Shown here one piece after another: positions 16,762-24,111 of a stretch of DNA of 64,000 bases. Where the stretch lies: the NCBI RefSeq assembly GCF_000708715.2, contig NZ_JENB01000019.1:1-64000 (forward strand), written 5' to 3'. Position numbers and translations under genes: made by a program. This DNA comes from Pseudomonas putida W15Oct28. GTDB taxonomy: Bacteria; Pseudomonadota; Gammaproteobacteria; Pseudomonadales; Pseudomonadaceae. The notes under the pieces are model-generated. The model was not told the origin of the DNA and made no database searches. It was given only the letters and a program-made list of their open reading frames with translations. Each line of letters starts with the position of its first letter. The first letter of the stretch is position 1.

Positions 16762-16867
16762 ACTGTTACACTCGCATTCTCCTCACCTGTCATAAGCTAA
16801 TAAGTTATTGATTAATAGATAGATATTTTAATACTTAGCATGGCAACGGATTTGCCCTCGGGTTCCT

Positions 16868-17548
16868 ATGAACAAAAAAGACAGTGGACCATCCGCCGAC
16901 ATCTGGCCAACACCTGGGCAGCTTCCCTCACTTCGCAAGCGGCCGACTCAGTCGCGCTCTCGAGCACTGGTAGACGCTGTAGAACAGGCATGCCTGCGCA
17001 TTTTGGACGAAGGTGGGGAGGAAGCCCTGACTATCGCCCGGATCGCGGAAGTATCAGGCGTTGCGGTCGGTTCGATCTACCAGTACTTTCCCAGTAAAGA
17101 CGCCATCGTCACCTTGCTCTATGAACGTGTTCTCGACGAGGAGACCGAGCGGCTCTTAGAGGTGCGCGAACGTTTGATTAATGTGCCATTAGCCTCGGCC
17201 TTGCGGGATATTTTCGCCAATATCATTCGTGTCGAAACACGCCTTTTCAAATTGAACAAGACCTTTCACTTGCGCTACCACTCCGCCCTGCATCTAGGAA
17301 TGTGGCGCGGCCCTTACCGCACGACAGGGCAATTCATCGAAGCGACATGGCTGCCGCTCCTGCATCTGTACGAGCATGAGATCACCACGGAGCACCCCGC
17401 TTTAGCGGCTTATTTGCTCGGACAAGGGTTACGAAGTGTAATCCGCTCGGTGTTAGAGGATGTGCCGGCGGAGTTGGAACAGCCGGCCTTGCTCGACAGC
17501 CTGGTCGCGATGGCCATCGGTTGCCTACGTCCATCTGTATTTCACTGA
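16868..17548 (+). CDS. TetR-family transcriptional regulator
   Basis: This 226-residue repressor has the N-terminal TetR helix-turn-helix: TIARIAEVSGVAVGSIYQYF (about residues 58-77), followed by PSKDAI. The ligand-binding C-domain is divergent and unassigned. It is transcribed away from the dioxygenase-aldolase operon, so it most likely represses that operon and itself. Its codon use and that of its partners is less GC-biased than in flanking core genes, which suggests acquisition with the operon. Confidence 0.88.
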   Translation: MNKKDSGPSADIWPTPGQLPSLRKRPTQSRSRALVDAVEQACLRILDEGGEEALTIARIAEVSGVAVGSIYQYFPSKDAIVTLLYERVLDEETERLLEVRERLINVPLASALRDIFANIIRVETRLFKLNKTFHLRYHSALHLGMWRGPYRTTGQFIEATWLPLLHLYEHEITTEHPALAAYLLGQGLRSVIRSVLEDVPAELEQPALLDSLVAMAIGCLRPSVFH

Positions 17549-17847
17549 ACGTCGCCTGTGAGCCGATCCCAAGTAGGGTCAAGCCTGTGGTTCTACCCAG
17601 CGCCGCTGCCGAAGCACTGGGTGTGGGAAAAGATACTTCAAAACAGTTCCAAAACTAAAACGGCGACCCTCGTAGAGTGCAGGTTACAGCTGGGCTTACT
17701 TTGCATCGTTTTGGAACCGCTTTTTACCCCAGGCAGCTTATGTCTGCGCGCCTCAAAATCACAATGCGCCGATCTGTGGCCCGCCAACCTGAGGCCCTCG
17801 TAGCCGAAGTGCTATGCTGCGCCGCCTACCCATCAAGGAACGTGGTA
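17549..17847. other. Intergenic stretch with a 10-bp inverted repeat
   Basis: No convincing gene is present in these 299 bases. GTTCCAAAAC at 17646-17655 is matched by its exact complement GTTTTGGAAC at 17708-17717. The spacer is 52 bases, too long for a simple terminator. Confidence 0.4.
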
Positions 17848-18039
17848 ATGGGAAACAGACTGGAAAAGTTTCGAGCGTGGTTAACGCCACGTAAGCGCCT
17901 CTGGACAGGAATAGGCCTGTACGCACTGACTATTGTTGTACCGGCTGTTAGCCCAGGAACGAGTGTCAGTTGGCTTGTGGGGCCCGCGGTCATTTTCTTC
18001 ATGGGTGGTTTTATGACTGCATCGGGCGCAAAGCGATAA
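17848..18039 (+). CDS. Small membrane protein, unknown function
   Basis: This 63-residue protein has a basic N-terminus (MGNRLEKFRAWLTPRKRLW) and two hydrophobic stretches (IGLYALTIVVPAV and SWLVGPAVIFFMGGFM). An AAGGAACGTGGTA ribosome site precedes ATG 17848. It is probably an inner-membrane hairpin. I do not recognise it. Confidence 0.6.
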   Translation: MGNRLEKFRAWLTPRKRLWTGIGLYALTIVVPAVSPGTSVSWLVGPAVIFFMGGFMTASGAKR

Positions 18040-18107
18040 GGCGCTGGCGGGCAACGCTGATCTGGGCTATTGCTTCGATCCTGGTCAATCCACTGAAGGA
18101 GCGTGTG

Positions 18108-18398
18108 ATGAAACGGTTATTGCTGGGTGCTTTGCTGGTAGCGTCGGGCGCTGCCCAGGCCGGGATACCGCTGCTCAACGCAACGTGCCCTGGAAACATC
18201 GAGGTCCATGCCGACAAGGGCGGGCCGATCTATATCAATGGCAAGGAAGGCAAGCTTAAGAAGTTCAATGATAACTACTTTGAAGTCAAAGGCAGCGAGG
18301 TGACGGTTTCACTGTCGATCAACCCCGACGGTTCGCCCGATGTCTCGTATACCGGCAAGAACAAAGCCAACGGGGTATGTCAGGTCAAGGCATCGTAG
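18108..18398 (+). CDS. Small secreted protein, unknown function
   Basis: This 96-residue protein has a clear signal peptide (MKRLLLGALLVASGAAQA, cleavage after AQA). Two cysteines (NATCPGN and GVCQVK) could form a disulfide in a small periplasmic beta-rich domain. AAGGAGCGTGTG before ATG 18108 is a strong ribosome site. No function can be assigned. Confidence 0.75.
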   Translation: MKRLLLGALLVASGAAQAGIPLLNATCPGNIEVHADKGGPIYINGKEGKLKKFNDNYFEVKGSEVTVSLSINPDGSPDVSYTGKNKANGVCQVKAS

Positions 18399-18448
18399 AA
18401 GGCAGGCGCCAATGATGACGGGGGCAGTAGTAGGACCGTCCTCGGTGC

Positions 18449-18464
18449 TGGAACGGTAATTGCT
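18449..18464 (+). promoter_or_regulatory. Sigma-54 (-24/-12) promoter of the first 32-residue membrane peptide
   Basis: TGGAACGGTAATTGCT matches the sigma-54 consensus TGGCAC-N5-TTGCW with the invariant GG and GC exactly 10 bases apart (18450-18451 and 18462-18463). The predicted start of transcription is near 18475, 27 bases before the ATG. An almost identical copy precedes the paralogous gene at 19926. Confidence 0.75.
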
Positions 18465-18501
18465 GTGACACTGAGACATTGACCCCGCGGAGAGCGCCGA
18501 A

Positions 18502-18600
18502 ATGACTCAGGATGACCGCTATTACATGGTTTTCGTTGTGGGTGCTGTGCTGGTCCTGGACCTGGTGGCAACCTTGGTGTTTCTGAAGGCCATTGCCTGA
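18502..18600 (+). CDS. 32-residue single-span membrane peptide (copy A)
   Basis: The ORF from ATG 18502 to TGA 18600 encodes 32 residues: a short acidic head (MTQDDRYY) and one membrane segment with an internal aspartate (VLVLDLVATLVFL). Aligned without gaps to the peptide at 19926-20024, 11 of 32 residues are identical, including Asp5, Tyr7, Met9 and the in-membrane Asp20. Same length and the same kind of sigma-54 promoter indicate a real gene family. I know of no function. Confidence 0.7.
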   Translation: MTQDDRYYMVFVVGAVLVLDLVATLVFLKAIA

Positions 18601-18920
18601 CCCGATGGTGGGCTCGGTAATACTCGGAGTTGGGGCCATTTGCCATCTTTTATGCCCATCCGACTCTGATATGCCTCACCCTCACCTGATACCTTGCGAG
18701 CATGAAGGCCGGCGGCCAGGCTGGCCTGTCTGGCACTTGCCAGAAAAGCCGCTGAAGAACACCTTGGGCACAGCGCAAATACATCCCGAACCCATATAGC
18801 AAACAACCATATGGCACGGTTGTCATTGAGCAGTAACATGGGCTCACGAAAACTAAAAAATGGGTGTGCTGCTTGGCAACACTTTCCTAAGTTCTCGATG
18901 GGGCAGCAGGAGCGTGTCGC
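18601..18920. other. Intergenic stretch, no gene seen
   Basis: No convincing reading frame or RNA signature was found in these 320 bases. It includes short GGCC-rich palindromes near 18710-18725 and must contain the promoter of the lipoprotein gene at 18921. Confidence 0.4.
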
Positions 18921-19289
18921 GTGAAGCGTTCAAGATCGGTAGCAGGCGCATTACTTGTGTCCGCCTTCGCCACAGTGTTCATGGCAGGTTGCGCACAAAA
19001 CCCTGACGTGCGTGACGGCCATGATTATACCTCTGGCACCACCGCGAAAAGCCCACCCGCTTATCTGGGGTGCGTGAAGGGCGAACTTCCAGGGAATGTG
19101 AAAACCTACGAGGTCGATGGCGATAACTCGGTAAGACTGTTCATCGAAAGCACCGACCCCAGCAAGGCAGAGGGCCTTGTCGAGCTGCGCAGCACGGGAG
19201 GCCACCACCAGTTCACGGCCTATCAACGTGATGCCTGGTACGACCATGGCCGGTTGCTGGATGCCGCGTTGATGTGTTCAAAAGCATGA
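18921..19289 (+). CDS. Lipoprotein, unknown function
   Basis: This 122-residue protein starts with GTG 18921 after CAGGAGCGTGTCGC. The signal peptide has lipobox MAGC (Cys24). The mature part has a GCVKGELPGNVKTYEVDGD segment and a terminal ALMCSKA cysteine. It is probably anchored to a membrane facing the periplasm. A good intrinsic terminator follows. No family is recognised. Confidence 0.75.
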   Translation: MKRSRSVAGALLVSAFATVFMAGCAQNPDVRDGHDYTSGTTAKSPPAYLGCVKGELPGNVKTYEVDGDNSVRLFIESTDPSKAEGLVELRSTGGHHQFTAYQRDAWYDHGRLLDAALMCSKA

Positions 19290-19310
19290 TCAATTGACCC
19301 GAGCACAATA

Positions 19311-19337
19311 AACCCGCCGTCAAGAGCGGGTTTTTTG
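19311..19337 (+). terminator. Intrinsic terminator of the lipoprotein gene
   Basis: AACCCGC and GCGGGTT pair around a short loop (CGTCAAGA) and are followed by TTTTTTGTG, 20-odd bases after the stop. Confidence 0.85.
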
Positions 19338-19506
19338 TGTTTTTGGGCGCTTCGGCAGGGCGTTGCTATTGCCAACGCGCTTTATGCAGGTGCTCCGGCT
19401 AACTTCAAGAGGTGGCTGGTAGCGCCGGAAGCGGCTTGAGCAGCACTTGTTTTGCATTTGCATGCCGTGCCCGCGATAATTCACGCATTTGGATGGAGAA
19501 CAGTGG

Positions 19507-19842
19507 GTGGAAGCAAGAAGCGTTGTCGCCGAAATGTTCATTGGGATCCCGACGCATTTCTGGGTGTTGCCCGTTGCCGGCCTGGTTGCTTACTTCGGCC
19601 TGAAATGGTCCGCCAGATTCAGCAATCGTAGCACTCTGCTGCAAGCCTCGACTTACCTGCTATTGCTGGCCTTGGCGGTGCTGCCCAACGGCTTTTATGC
19701 GCTGTTTCCACCCGCGCCCGACCCGGATGTGCTGTTGAATCACACGCCATTGCCCAACTATGCAGGGCGCTTCTACCTGGATGTGTTCTACGTTTTCAGT
19801 GGTTGGGCGCTGAGCAAAGTGGCGAAGCTCAAGTTCAGGTGA
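19507..19842 (+). CDS. Small membrane protein, unknown function
   Basis: This 111-residue protein has three or four hydrophobic segments (FWVLPVAGLVAYFG, YLLLLALAVLPNGFYAL, FYLDVFYVFSGWAL) and a basic end (KVAKLKFR). GTG 19507 is preferred because GGAGA precedes it by 7 bases; TTG 19489 and ATG 19534 are in the same frame. It lies just upstream of the second sigma-54 mini-gene. Not recognised. Confidence 0.65.
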   Translation: MEARSVVAEMFIGIPTHFWVLPVAGLVAYFGLKWSARFSNRSTLLQASTYLLLLALAVLPNGFYALFPPAPDPDVLLNHTPLPNYAGRFYLDVFYVFSGWALSKVAKLKFR

Positions 19843-19871
19843 GTCGCTGCCCGGGAGCCTGATGCGCTGAC

Positions 19872-19887
19872 TGGAACAGTAATTGCT
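19872..19887 (+). promoter_or_regulatory. Sigma-54 (-24/-12) promoter of the second 32-residue membrane peptide
   Basis: TGGAACAGTAATTGCT has the GG and GC 10 bases apart. It differs at one base of 16 from the promoter at 18449. The predicted start is near 19898, 28 bases before ATG 19926. Confidence 0.75.
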
Positions 19888-19925
19888 CGCTCCCTTTGAA
19901 ATCGGCACATGTGGGGGATACGGCA

Positions 19926-20024
19926 ATGCTTCCTGAAGATCTGTACGTCATGCTCCTGTTCGTCGCCAGCGTGCTGGCCCTGGATGTAGCGGCCATCGTA
20001 TTGTACCGGGGAGCCAAACCCTGA
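19926..20024 (+). CDS. 32-residue single-span membrane peptide (copy B)
   Basis: The ORF from ATG 19926 to TGA 20024 encodes 32 residues: head MLPEDLYVM, membrane segment with a central aspartate (SVLALDVAAIVLY) and a basic end (RGAKP). GGGGGATACGGCA supplies a strong ribosome site. It is a gapless paralogue of the peptide at 18502, with Asp20 in the same place within the membrane. The function is unknown. Confidence 0.72.
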   Translation: MLPEDLYVMLLFVASVLALDVAAIVLYRGAKP

Positions 20025-20139
20025 CCCCGCGTTTGGGGGTGGGCGCCCTGAAGCGGGTGGATTATCCCGGGCAGCGTACAGTCCAGTTGCGTCGAGTTGA
20101 TCGGCTGACGCGAAAATGGTCAGTCACCAGGGTGGCTCA

Positions 20140-20358
20140 TCAGCAAGCGCCTTCAATGCCGTCGATTTTTGCAGCGACAGAGCGCAGCTCGTCCGCAACC
20201 ACATCGATGGATCTGATGTGCGCTGTGACATCGATCTCGCTCTGCGAAGTACCTCGCGCCTCCATGAACCTGGCGTGGCCACTCATGGCCTGGCTGAGCT
20301 TTTCCAGATGATCGGCTGTTCTGACCAGATCTGACTTGATGCTGTGAAGCGTTTCCAT
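20140..20358 (-). CDS. Small helical protein, unknown function
   Basis: This 72-residue protein is predicted to be mostly alpha-helical with heptad-like spacing (IKSDLVRTADHLEKLSQAM and VVADELRSVAAKIDGI). AAGGAAGGCCTTTAGCACC precedes ATG 20358. It carries no signal peptide, so it is cytosolic. Not recognised; moderate confidence that it is real. Confidence 0.6.
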   Translation of the reverse strand: METLHSIKSDLVRTADHLEKLSQAMSGHARFMEARGTSQSEIDVTAHIRSIDVVADELRSVAAKIDGIEGAC

Positions 20359-20504
20359 GGTGCTAAAGGCCTTCCTTGTCTATTGCTTCAACGGTCCCAT
20401 GAGCATCGCCTCAGGGCAGGGTGAAACGCAACAGATTTGTGGAAGGCGCATCCTTGCCCGAGCTCCGAAAAGTTTGTGCGATCCTTGCAGTGGCGCCGGA
20501 GGTT

Positions 20505-20705
20505 TCAGTTTTTTTCCTGCACCTGCAGTACTGAACCCTTGTCGTCGGTCACCAGCAATCCGCTGGCGTGGGTGCCGTCTGATTGCTGCTCGGCAAGTGG
20601 TACATCCGACGAGCGAAAAATGCTACGGCCCTGCTCACCTGTTTTAAGGGTGACGAGTTTGCCATTCTGATAGAAGAAGTGCGTGTTGTTGGCGTTCTTT
20701 TGCAT
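20505..20705 (-). CDS. Orphan 66-residue RHS/YD-repeat-like module
   Basis: The protein reads FFYQNGKLVTLKTGEQGRSIF, then PLAEQQSDG, then GLLVTDDKGSVLQVQ. This matches the segment found just before the core domain of Pseudomonas RHS proteins (FY..KL.T...G, LLAQQ, LLATDQQRSVL). Here it stands alone, with its own ribosome site (GAGGAATTACCTACC) and a stop soon after SVLQ. It may be a relic or an independent small protein. A run of seven A's lies at the stop, but shifting frame there does not restore RHS sequence. Confidence 0.55.
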   Translation of the reverse strand: MQKNANNTHFFYQNGKLVTLKTGEQGRSIFRSSDVPLAEQQSDGTHASGLLVTDDKGSVLQVQEKN

Positions 20706-20820
20706 GGTAGGTAATTCCTCGCCGAGTCGCGTTGTGATGCCCCAATGGCAGCCTCACTTTCTCAACGTTTAGCCGCCCATGCTACTGGCAGAAATATCAG
20801 GTGCTCTCCATTGAGCCCGC

Positions 20821-21135
20821 TCAGGCTTCGTCCAGCAACCGCCCGGGGCTGAAGAAAAACGAGGCCACCACCACCGCCGTGATCACGCCTGTAGCATCTG
20901 CAAGAAACAGCAGCAAAGCACTGGTATCAGCGTGCGCCAGGTGTTTGCCCAGCGCAAAGTCCACACCGTGCGGGCATGCGGCGATCATGAGCAGCATGGC
21001 GGCCAGCAGGCCAGAAAGGAGCTTCATGTAGGCCCTGCCGAATGCCAGGCCATAAGCCCAAAACACGAAAATACAGAGCACGGCGAGGCCGGTGGAGGTT
21101 GCATATTGGGCGAGTAGTTCCAGCCACCAGAGCAT
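20821..21135 (-). CDS. Small membrane protein, unknown function
   Basis: This 104-residue protein has three hydrophobic segments (TGLAVLCIFVFWAYGLAFG, LLSGLLAAMLLMIAAC, ADATGVITAVVVASFFF) and is preceded by GGAGACCCCC at ATG 21135. It is an inner-membrane protein of no recognised family. Confidence 0.7.
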   Translation of the reverse strand: MLWWLELLAQYATSTGLAVLCIFVFWAYGLAFGRAYMKLLSGLLAAMLLMIAACPHGVDFALGKHLAHADTSALLLFLADATGVITAVVVASFFFSPGRLLDEA

Positions 21136-21395
21136 GGGGGTCTCCTGAGCAAAGCCGGCCGGTGATGCCGTGTCCTGATGCTAATCAGAAGCAGGGCAGA
21201 ATGAATTCGTTCCCTTGGTTCACAAGATTAAATGCCGCTACCGGGTTCTAATTAATCAGCCGCAGTGTCGTTTTGCTGTCGCTGATGCGTTGTTGCTGTG
21301 TCAAATACGCGAAATCCTGCAGCAAGACCTTGGTTGATTAGAATCTCGGCGCAACCCTCGTTAGAATGCAGCGTATCCCTGACGGCCAATTGCAA

Positions 21396-21725
21396 ATGCC
21401 TACTTTTCGTATCTTTATCGCCTCTGCGTTAGTTGCCAGCCTTGCCGGCTGCGCAACGCCCGGCAAACCCACTGCCAGCAAGCTGACCAAAAAAACGCCG
21501 CAGCAGTACGCCGCCTGTGTCCTGCCCAAATGGCAGATTTTGGCCCCTCAGGCCACACAGAAGTCGATAGCCCACGGTTACCGGCTGACGGCATCCAGTG
21601 CGGTGGCAAGTGACGATGTGCTGGACGTGGTCGACTCTCGCGAAGGCAGCCGCGCGACCTTCTACAAGGGCAGCTTCCTGTCTGGCGACAAATTGCGCCA
21701 GGCTGCCAAGGAATGCCTGGACTGA
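21396..21725 (+). CDS. Lipoprotein, unknown function
   Basis: This 109-residue protein has a signal peptide with lipobox SLAGC (MPTFRIFIASALVASLAGC). The mature region contains PQQYAACVLPKWQ and a closing KECLD, giving two further cysteines. ATG 21396 is chosen because the signal peptide starts there; the ribosome site is weak. It is convergent with osmE, stop to stop. Confidence 0.65.
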   Translation: MPTFRIFIASALVASLAGCATPGKPTASKLTKKTPQQYAACVLPKWQILAPQATQKSIAHGYRLTASSAVASDDVLDVVDSREGSRATFYKGSFLSGDKLRQAAKECLD

Positions 21726-21726
21726 A

Positions 21727-22083
21727 TCAGTAGCCCGAGCCGCTTGAGCCGCCCATGCTGGGCAGGCGGGCTTTATGCTGGGCATTGCTCCATTCGGCGC
21801 AGGTCATGAAGGCGGTCTTGTCTACCTTGTCGTTGCCGTCGAAGCTGACGCTGTAGGGTTGCCGTTTGCCGGCCTTGGTCAGCGTGTAGTCGAAGCAGGT
21901 GCCAGGCACTACGGTGCGGTCGGACTCGGCATCGGGTTTACCGCCTATTTGCATGACCTGGTCTTTACTCATCCCGGTATCGACCTTGGCCACCTGTGGC
22001 TGGTCGTGGTACTGCGCAGAACTGGATGAGCAGGCAGCAAGCGTGGCGAAGGCGAAAAGCAGTGCGTGAAGGGGAGTGTTCAT
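21727..22083 (-). CDS. osmE: Osmotically inducible lipoprotein OsmE
   Basis: This 118-residue lipoprotein (lipobox LAAC) has the SmpA/OmlA fold typical of OsmE: VDTGMSKDQVMQIGGKPDAE, GTCFDYTL and KTAFMTCAEW, all lined up with E. coli OsmE. It adds a glycine/serine-rich tail (SMGGSSGSGY). The ATG at 22083 follows CCGGAGCACTGCC. It is expected in the outer membrane and to be induced by osmotic stress. Confidence 0.85.
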   Translation of the reverse strand: MNTPLHALLFAFATLAACSSSSAQYHDQPQVAKVDTGMSKDQVMQIGGKPDAESDRTVVPGTCFDYTLTKAGKRQPYSVSFDGNDKVDKTAFMTCAEWSNAQHKARLPSMGGSSGSGY

Positions 22084-22119
22084 GGCAGTGCTCCGGTAGA
22101 GGACGCCGATGAAGGCAGG

Positions 22120-22172
22120 TGACTGGGGCCGCGTCGCGCCCCTATCGGGACACAAGGCCGCTCCTACAGATG
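22120..22172. repeat. Single REP-like half element
   Basis: The sequence GGGACACAAGGCCGCTCCTAC belongs to the family of the long inverted repeat at 6269-6383. Only one arm is present here. Confidence 0.5.
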
Positions 22173-22288
22173 GATTGCGGTACGCCACAGCATCAATCCG
22201 CCCGGCTTTTCATCATACGCCTGTATGTCTCGCGCATCCGCTTTTACAAAGTCAGCGGGCTTGCAGCGGGGCTTGTGCTGTCTGGCGT

Positions 22289-23470
22289 TCAGCGCTCACG
22301 CATGAAGAAACCGGCAACGAACTTACGGAAAGTTTCCAGGCTCTTGAAGTCGGCGTAGCGCTTGAAGTTTTCGGTGTCCGGCTCTGGCCCGATGGGCTGT
22401 TCCAGTAGCGACACTGACAATACCCGGTCCTGGTCGGAGGTCATCACCAGTTCATCCATCACCTGGCCGCCGATCACCGGCCGGCGCATCTGCACCTTGA
22501 CGCCCTTGCTGGCCATCCAGTCGATCAGCGATACCAGGGCCTTGAGCGGTTCGCGCTCTTCATCGCGGTACACAGGGAACAGATGCGCGCGTGACAGCAC
22601 CGGCACGCTGGCCACATGGATCAGCTCATAGAAATGGCTACCGGCGCTGGTCGGCGAGTAGATCATCAGCGCCAGCAACGGCCCGGTTGTGCGGCTACCG
22701 CCCCAGTACAGGTGGTGCCCCTGGAAGTCGAAGCCGTCTTCGCTGCGGTTGTTGAACAGCTTGCGCCCTTTGATCTGGTCGACGCAGTCCAGCATCAGCC
22801 CGTGGCGGCGATGGTTGCCGAACACCGAGGCTTCACGCAGGCGGGACTTGAGCATCATCATGTGCTTCATGTCCAGCCGGGTTTCCAGGTAGTTGCTGGC
22901 AGGCACCCGTTCCAGCAGCGGATAGCGGCTGGCCACGCTGCGCAATTCGGCAAACTGCGTGGTCAGGTCCTTTTTCAGGTGGGTGGCGTAAAGGTTGAGG
23001 CCACTGGTTTCGATCCAGGTCAGGAGCAGCGACAGCAGGCGCTGTTGTTCGCGCCGGTCGTTACCGTCGCTTGCGGCATTGGCGGTACCGGCGCGAAAGT
23101 CACCAATCAGGCGCAACGGCGTATCGGGCGGCAGCCAGGCGGCAGGTGGCGCGGGGTCGTCTTCGCGCTCGGCGGCCTCCCGCTCGTCCTTGGTGAACGG
23201 GCAGCCAGGCGCGTGCTCGGCGGTGCCCGGGTTGTTCTTGAGAAACAAGGTGCCGGTGTTCCCGTTAAGGGTGACATTGAGCACCGGCAAGGCGTCGTTC
23301 CGGCAGTCGCAGGCCAGCCACTGGTTGGCGTTGCGTACCGTCATCAGTAGCTGGTTGGCCTGCAGCAGGCGTGGGCCGACGAGGCTGCCGGTAGCAAAGC
23401 CGACCAGCAGATCCTCTTCGGCAGGGGTCAGGCTGCGCACCTGCGCAGCGGTTTTGTCGATGATTCGCAT
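22289..23470 (-). CDS. Conserved protein of unknown function
   Basis: This 393-residue soluble protein begins at ATG 23470 (MRIIDKTAAQVRSLTPAEED). A possible metal cluster is seen early: Cys54-x-Cys56 (ACDCRND) and His86-x3-Cys90 (EHAPGCPF), which would make a small zinc site around a beta hairpin. The rest has no signal peptide or membrane span and includes GHHLYWGGSRTTGPLLAL and a basic C-terminus. I cannot place it in a family. Confidence 0.7.
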   Translation of the reverse strand: MRIIDKTAAQVRSLTPAEEDLLVGFATGSLVGPRLLQANQLLMTVRNANQWLACDCRNDALPVLNVTLNGNTGTLFLKNNPGTAEHAPGCPFTKDEREAAEREDDPAPPAAWLPPDTPLRLIGDFRAGTANAASDGNDRREQQRLLSLLLTWIETSGLNLYATHLKKDLTTQFAELRSVASRYPLLERVPASNYLETRLDMKHMMMLKSRLREASVFGNHRRHGLMLDCVDQIKGRKLFNNRSEDGFDFQGHHLYWGGSRTTGPLLALMIYSPTSAGSHFYELIHVASVPVLSRAHLFPVYRDEEREPLKALVSLIDWMASKGVKVQMRRPVIGGQVMDELVMTSDQDRVLSVSLLEQPIGPEPDTENFKRYADFKSLETFRKFVAGFFMRER

Positions 23471-23521
23471 GAAGCAGCTCCAGGCTACGAGCCTCAAGCT
23501 TCAAGCAAAGTCGCGCCGCTT

Positions 23522-24001
23522 TCAACTTGCCGCTGGGTTGTCGCCAAACATCTTCGCTGCGCGGGCACGAATTTCGTCAGGGCTCAGGTCCTCCTTGTGG
23601 GTAGAGACGAACCAGATATTGCCGAACGGGTCTTTCAGGGTGCCGCTACGGTCGCCGTAGAATTGGTCGGTCAAGGGGTGCAACTGGGTGCCTCCGGCCG
23701 CCAGGGCCTGGGCGTAGACTTTGTCGCAGTCCTCGACATACAGGTGCAGGCCCACGCCTGCGCCACTGAGCTTCTGGCTGGCGGTAAGCCCGCCTTCCAT
23801 GTCGCAGGGGTCGCCCAGCATCAGCGACGAATCACCGATCCTCAGTTCGGCATGGCCCACACGGCCACCTGGGGCATCGAGGCGGAACATCTCGACCGCA
23901 CCAAAGGCCTGCTTGTAGAACTCGATGGCTTTGGCGGCGTCGTTGATGGCCAGGTAGGGGGTAATGCTGTGCTGGCCTTCAGGGATGGGTTTGACTGCCA
24001 T
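23522..24001 (-). CDS. VOC-family (glyoxalase/PhnB-like) protein
   Basis: This 159-residue protein has the vicinal-oxygen-chelate fold in PhnB-like form: ITPYLAINDAAKAIEFYKQAFG at the start, RIGDSSLMLGDP in the middle and GDRSGTLKDPFGNIWFVSTH near the end. The metal and substrate are unknown; such proteins are often small-molecule binding or detoxifying enzymes. It is monocistronic. Confidence 0.85.
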   Translation of the reverse strand: MAVKPIPEGQHSITPYLAINDAAKAIEFYKQAFGAVEMFRLDAPGGRVGHAELRIGDSSLMLGDPCDMEGGLTASQKLSGAGVGLHLYVEDCDKVYAQALAAGGTQLHPLTDQFYGDRSGTLKDPFGNIWFVSTHKEDLSPDEIRARAAKMFGDNPAAS

Positions 24002-24111
24002 GTTCGACTCTCCTTTGCGATGGGCGCCGGAGGGCGCCCTGATGCTTAGAGTCGTTTGCGCAGATGGAAAATCGACAACGGCGCTAGATCGATTTTCTAT
24101 AAGCGCGGCCG

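Noticed and set aside
20480..20510. Frameshift at an A7 run to extend the RHS-like ORF
   Set aside because: The shifted frame does not read as RHS core sequence, so there is no sign of a simple frameshift.
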